From contig JAUVKN010000032.1 in NCBI GenBank assembly GCA_030596245.1, positions 1-19,706 of the forward strand: 19,706 nt of DNA, in the 5' to 3' direction. Made by a program: the position numbers and the translations under genes. Below the pieces are notes generated by a model. That model was given only the letters and a program-made list of their open reading frames with translations. It made no database searches and had not been told where the DNA came from. Shown here one piece after another: positions 16,286 to 19,706 of the stretch; within the stretch, counting starts at the first letter, position 1; each line of letters opens with the position of its first letter. The DNA comes from Bacteroidia bacterium (GTDB lineage Bacteria; Bacteroidota; Bacteroidia; Bacteroidales; GCA-2748055).

Positions 16286-17182
16286 ATGAGGTTTCTGGGT
16301 TATATTTTTACTTACAGTCTCATCTGGCTGTTGCACCTGATGCCCGAACGTATCCTTTACTGTATTTCTGATTTCCTTTACCTTCTGATCCATTACATCG
16401 TTGGTTACAGGAAAAAAGTGGTATATGACAACATAGCAAAAGCCTTCCCGGATTATGGAAAAAAGGAGATCCGACAAACTGTCAGGAGGTTTTACCACCA
16501 CTTATGCGATCTATTTATAGAGTCTTCCGTATCCCATTTCTATTCTGAATCAGAGGCCCTGAAAAAGATAACTTACCGAAATCCTGAACTGTTGAATGAA
16601 ATGTACAGTGAGGGCAGACAGGTCATTGCCGTGACCGGACATTATGGCAACTGGGAATATCTTTCCACACTCGGATTGGTTACGAAGTATCCTATAGTTG
16701 CCATATTCAAGCCCTTGAAGAACAAATACATTGACAGGTTAATGCAGACAAATCGAAATCGATTCGGGGTTATTCCGGTTCCCATGAAAGAGATTGCCAG
16801 AAAACTGATCTCATTTCAAAGGGACAGTACACCTGCCATGAGTTTATTTCTTGCAGACCAACGGCCCATTTTTCATCAAATCCAATACTGGACGAATTTT
16901 CTGGGATTGGACACACCGCTCTACCTGGGTACTGAAAAGCTGGCCAGGAAACTGAATGCGGCTGTTGTATTTCTGAAGGTAAGAAAAGTAAAGAGAGGGA
17001 GATACGAAGTAGAGATTGAACAAATCACCGGTAATCCGAAGGATCTGGAACCTTTTGAGATCACAGAGGCCCATGTAAGAATCCTTGAAAACCTGATCAG
17101 GGAAGAGCCCGGATACTGGCTTTGGTCACACCGCAGATGGAAGCATTCGCATGAAAGGTTCGAGAGGGAACACGGCGATTAA
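16286..17182 (+). CDS. LpxL/HtrB-type lipid A (lysophospholipid) acyltransferase
   Basis: 298-aa inner-membrane acyltransferase of the LpxL/LpxM/HtrB family, which transfers a secondary acyl chain to lipid A. A hydrophobic N-terminal anchor (about 1-40) precedes the catalytic HX4D/E motif HYGNWE (His119, Glu124). FLADQRP, PLYLGTEKLARKL and the C-terminal YWLWSHRRWKH are further family landmarks. Length is typical. It starts 3 bp after the Crp/Fnr stop codon and converges with murF-alr. Precise acceptor and acyl-chain preference are unknown. Confidence 0.92.
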   Translation: MRFLGYIFTYSLIWLLHLMPERILYCISDFLYLLIHYIVGYRKKVVYDNIAKAFPDYGKKEIRQTVRRFYHHLCDLFIESSVSHFYSESEALKKITYRNPELLNEMYSEGRQVIAVTGHYGNWEYLSTLGLVTKYPIVAIFKPLKNKYIDRLMQTNRNRFGVIPVPMKEIARKLISFQRDSTPAMSLFLADQRPIFHQIQYWTNFLGLDTPLYLGTEKLARKLNAAVVFLKVRKVKRGRYEVEIEQITGNPKDLEPFEITEAHVRILENLIREEPGYWLWSHRRWKHSHERFEREHGD

Positions 17183-17203
17183 TGGCCATGTAAGGCTGCT
17201 TTA

Positions 17204-17233
17204 GCAGGAACGCATCCTCATAACTATTCCTGC
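17204..17233. terminator. Weak stem-loop between convergent genes
   Basis: GCAGGAA (17204-17210) and TTCCTGC (17227-17233) form a 7-bp stem with a 16-nt loop spanning the stop codon of murF-alr. There is no convincing T-tract, and a competing CTGC-TTTA-GCAG hairpin overlaps its left arm. Possible bidirectional terminator for the convergent acyltransferase and murF-alr genes. Confidence 0.3.
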
Positions 17234-19680
17234 AAATATACTCTTTTCACCCGCTCCGGAATGGATGTCAGTATTTCATAAGGGATGGTTCCGGCCTGAT
17301 GGGCGAGAACGGTTACCGGTTGGTGCTTTCCGAATATCTCAACCATATCGCCTTCAGAAACTTCCAGGCCGGTCACATCAATCATGGTCATATCCATACA
17401 AATATTTCCTATGGTTGGAGCAAATATCCCGTTGATCCATACTTTCCCCACACCACTCCCCAGGTTTCGGTTCAATCCATCGGCATACCCTACAGGAATG
17501 GTGGCAATTCTGCTTTCACGGTCACTCAATCCATTCCTGGAATAACCTATGGTCTCTCCCCTCCTAACCGTTCTGATCTGGGATATACTGGTTTTAAATG
17601 AGCCGACTGACTGGAGGGCTCGTGCCTGACCTATGCCATGAAGTCCGATCCCCAATCTGACCATATCATACTGTGCTTCCGGAAACCTTTCAATTCCAGC
17701 TGAATTCAAAATATGTTTTTGAAATGGTACTTCAAGTTCACTGGATAGAAAGGAGGCAATTCGCTCAAATTTTTCGATCTGCTTCTCTGTAAATTCATCA
17801 TGGCTGGATTCATCACTGGCTGCCAGGTGCGTGAATATCGAGGTCAACCGAAACTCCTCGTGCTTTAACCATGGGACCAGCATCTCAACTTCCTCTTCCT
17901 GAAAACCAAGCCGGTGCATTCCTGTATCCAGTTTGATATGGATCGGGTAGTGCTTTAAACCACGATAATGGATGATCTCATACAGAGCTTCCAGGTTCCT
18001 CAAACTGAAAACCTCCGGTTCCAGCTGGTAATCCAGCATGGGTCCGAATCCGGTCGGATCGGGATTTAATACCATGATGGGAAGGTGTATTCCTGCATTA
18101 CGAAGTTCTACACCCTCATCAATAAATGCCACTGCCAGGTAATCCACGTTATGATATTGCAGTAAATTAGCAATCTCCACATTCCCACTACCATAGGAGA
18201 ATGCCTTTACCATGACCATGGTTTTCACCCCTTCATTCAACAATGATCTGAAAAAATTGAGATTATGCACCATGGCATTCAGGTCTATCTCAAGCAAGGT
18301 CTGGTGAGTTTTCAGCTGCAGCTCTGCTGTGATTCGTTCAAATCCAAATTTTCTTGAACCCTTGATCAATATGGTCCGGTCCTTGAATTGGGTCCGATCC
18401 ATTCTCTTCAGAAATTCCCGGGTATCTTTGAAGAAAAGAGCCGGGTCGGGGAATAGGGCCCTGTACTGCATGAGTGCCGGACCAATGCCAATGAATAGAT
18501 CAATCCCTTTTTGGAAAAGCAGTTCAGCAATCTCTTTATATAATACCTGATCTTCCAGACCGCTCTGTAAAAGGTCGGAGAGAATGACCACTTTGCCACT
18601 TCTTTTATCTTGCTGATCCACCAGTTCAAGGGCAGCCGAAAGTCCCCCGGTATCTGAATTGTAAGCATCATTGATCAATACACTACCCTGGATACCCTGA
18701 AGCATCTCCAGTCGCATGGAGACAGGTTCGAGGTTCCCGATACGTTCAACAGACTTTTCGAAAGGAACACCCATTTCGAGGGCAAAAGTAAGGGCGTGAA
18801 GGGCATTCTCGATGGACGCATCATCGCCAAAAGGCAGTTTGAAACTGAACCGGCCTACAGGTACAATGGCGGTCAGTGATGTGTGTGAATGGTTTCTTTC
18901 TTTTTTGATATATTGGTATGTGGCTTTTCCGTTCAGGCTCCAATCAACAGTTTTTACCTGAAGATCCTTCATATAGGATAGAACAGAGGTGGATCCTACA
19001 ACCTGGTCAGAACAGCAAATTACCCTCGTACAATCCCGAAACAACACCAACTTCTCCTTGAGTTTCTCCTCTATGCTATCAAAATTTTCCTGATGTGCGG
19101 TCCCCAGATTGGTAAACAATCCTATTTGGGGCTGAATGATCGCCTGAAGCTTCTCCATCTCACCCGGGTGTGAAATCCCGGCTTCGATGACAGCCAGATC
19201 ATGCTGTGACCCCATCATCCAGACCGAGAGTGGAACACCCACCTGACTGTTGTAACTTTTAGGACTACGATGCACATTGAAAGGATTATTCAGACACTGG
19301 TAGATCCACTCCTTTACGATGGTTTTTCCATTGCTCCCCGAAATGGCAGCGACTGCACCTTCAAATGCCTGTCGCCTTGCCGATGCGAGACCCTGTAACC
19401 CCAACAGTGTGTCTTTCACCAAACAGAATCCAGCTCCAGGATAAGATGAAATTCCGGGCAAGTAAGATACCAGGAATGAACGGATCCCGCGGCCATAAAG
19501 GTCGCCGATGTAATCGTGTCCATCATGCTGATCTCCTACCAGAGCGACAAAAAGCGTTGCGTCAGAAGGAGCCAGGGTTCTACTGTCAATGGCAAGATCA
19601 GTGACGATGATGTTACCCTCTCCATGAATCGAGCCACCAATAAGATTGCTTATTTCACCCAGCGTCAATTCAAATCCCAT
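17224..19680 (-). CDS. Bifunctional UDP-MurNAc-tripeptide:D-Ala-D-Ala ligase / alanine racemase
   Basis: 818-aa fusion joining two cytoplasmic peptidoglycan-precursor steps. The N-terminal MurF half (about 1-455) adds D-Ala-D-Ala to UDP-MurNAc-tripeptide: substrate-binding part LAIDSRTL, ATP loop GSNGKT (Lys119), VIEAGISHPGEME, LINDAYNSDTGG and the C-terminal GSRKFGFERI. The C-terminal alanine racemase half (about 460-818) makes D-Ala: LEIDLNAMVHNL, PLP-lysine Lys492 in MVKAFSYGSG, LDTGMHRLGF, catalytic Tyr713 in ETIGYSR, and PVGYADGLNR with NICMDMTMIDVTG. All key residues of both activities appear present. This fusion is widespread in Bacteroidota. The start is supported by a GGGAGG site. 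Equivalent to murF-alr. Confidence 0.95.
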   Translation of the reverse strand: MGFELTLGEISNLIGGSIHGEGNIIVTDLAIDSRTLAPSDATLFVALVGDQHDGHDYIGDLYGRGIRSFLVSYLPGISSYPGAGFCLVKDTLLGLQGLASARRQAFEGAVAAISGSNGKTIVKEWIYQCLNNPFNVHRSPKSYNSQVGVPLSVWMMGSQHDLAVIEAGISHPGEMEKLQAIIQPQIGLFTNLGTAHQENFDSIEEKLKEKLVLFRDCTRVICCSDQVVGSTSVLSYMKDLQVKTVDWSLNGKATYQYIKKERNHSHTSLTAIVPVGRFSFKLPFGDDASIENALHALTFALEMGVPFEKSVERIGNLEPVSMRLEMLQGIQGSVLINDAYNSDTGGLSAALELVDQQDKRSGKVVILSDLLQSGLEDQVLYKEIAELLFQKGIDLFIGIGPALMQYRALFPDPALFFKDTREFLKRMDRTQFKDRTILIKGSRKFGFERITAELQLKTHQTLLEIDLNAMVHNLNFFRSLLNEGVKTMVMVKAFSYGSGNVEIANLLQYHNVDYLAVAFIDEGVELRNAGIHLPIMVLNPDPTGFGPMLDYQLEPEVFSLRNLEALYEIIHYRGLKHYPIHIKLDTGMHRLGFQEEEVEMLVPWLKHEEFRLTSIFTHLAASDESSHDEFTEKQIEKFERIASFLSSELEVPFQKHILNSAGIERFPEAQYDMVRLGIGLHGIGQARALQSVGSFKTSISQIRTVRRGETIGYSRNGLSDRESRIATIPVGYADGLNRNLGSGVGKVWINGIFAPTIGNICMDMTMIDVTGLEVSEGDMVEIFGKHQPVTVLAHQAGTIPYEILTSIPERVKRVYLQE

Positions 19681-19689
19681 GATTTATCG

Positions 19690-19695
19690 CCTCCC
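19690..19695 (-). promoter_or_regulatory. Shine-Dalgarno-like site of murF-alr
   Basis: GGGAGG on the minus strand lies 9 nt before the ATG whose first base is at 19680. It supports the start that gives the normal MurF N-terminus (MGFELTLGEISNLI). Confidence 0.45.
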
Positions 19696-19706
19696 GACAT
19701 TGGCTT

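Noticed and set aside
1..19706. CRISPR arrays, tRNA or rRNA genes, insertion sequences, prophage genes
   Set aside because: No regularly spaced repeats, no clover-leaf-like or rRNA-like segments, and no transposase or integrase motifs seen on either strand.

Overview
This window comes from a Bacteroidota genome, most likely a marine member of class Bacteroidia (Marinilabiliales/Prolixibacteraceae-like; lineage inferred). The pointers are C-terminal type IX secretion (T9SS) sorting domains, a GldB lipoprotein, a fused MurF-alanine racemase, Bacteroidota-type promoter elements (TAnnTTTG), and secreted proteins that all start with Gln after signal-peptide cleavage.

The left part (about 1-12110) is an accessory polysaccharide-degradation locus. 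On the + strand lie two S1-type lipoprotein sulfatases (74-1504 and 1550-3010; the second is iduronate-2-sulfatase-like) and a 903-residue secreted multidomain protein (3056-5767). That protein has a BNR_4-type beta-propeller that I read as a candidate polysaccharide lyase, two cadherin-like beta-sandwich domains, a DNRLRE/CBM96-like domain and a T9SS tail. A GH88 unsaturated glucuronyl hydrolase (5789-7009, minus) converges on it. Next come a stand-alone DNRLRE + T9SS protein (7235-8059), a 317-bp intergenic region holding two hairpins, and a GH3 glycosidase lipoprotein (8377-10698) followed after 4 bp by an MFS transporter (10703-12109).

Taken together: an extracellular lyase would cut a uronic-acid glycan and leave 4,5-unsaturated ends, GH88 would remove those ends, the sulfatases would desulfate, GH3 would trim neutral sugars, and the transporter might move products. 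A sulfated rhamnose/glucuronate polymer such as ulvan is the most economical guess. The substrate is not proven by sequence, and no SusC/SusD pair, sensor/regulator or sulfatase-maturating enzyme is present in the window.

The right part (12117-19706) is core: gldB (minus), divergent from an outer-membrane beta-barrel protein gene followed by nadE; a Crp/Fnr-family regulator with an LpxL-type acyltransferase; and a convergent bifunctional murF-alr. The gldB/beta-barrel gap carries a pair of interlocked divergent promoter candidates, and a third promoter candidate precedes the Crp/Fnr gene. No tRNA, rRNA, insertion sequence or CRISPR array was seen.
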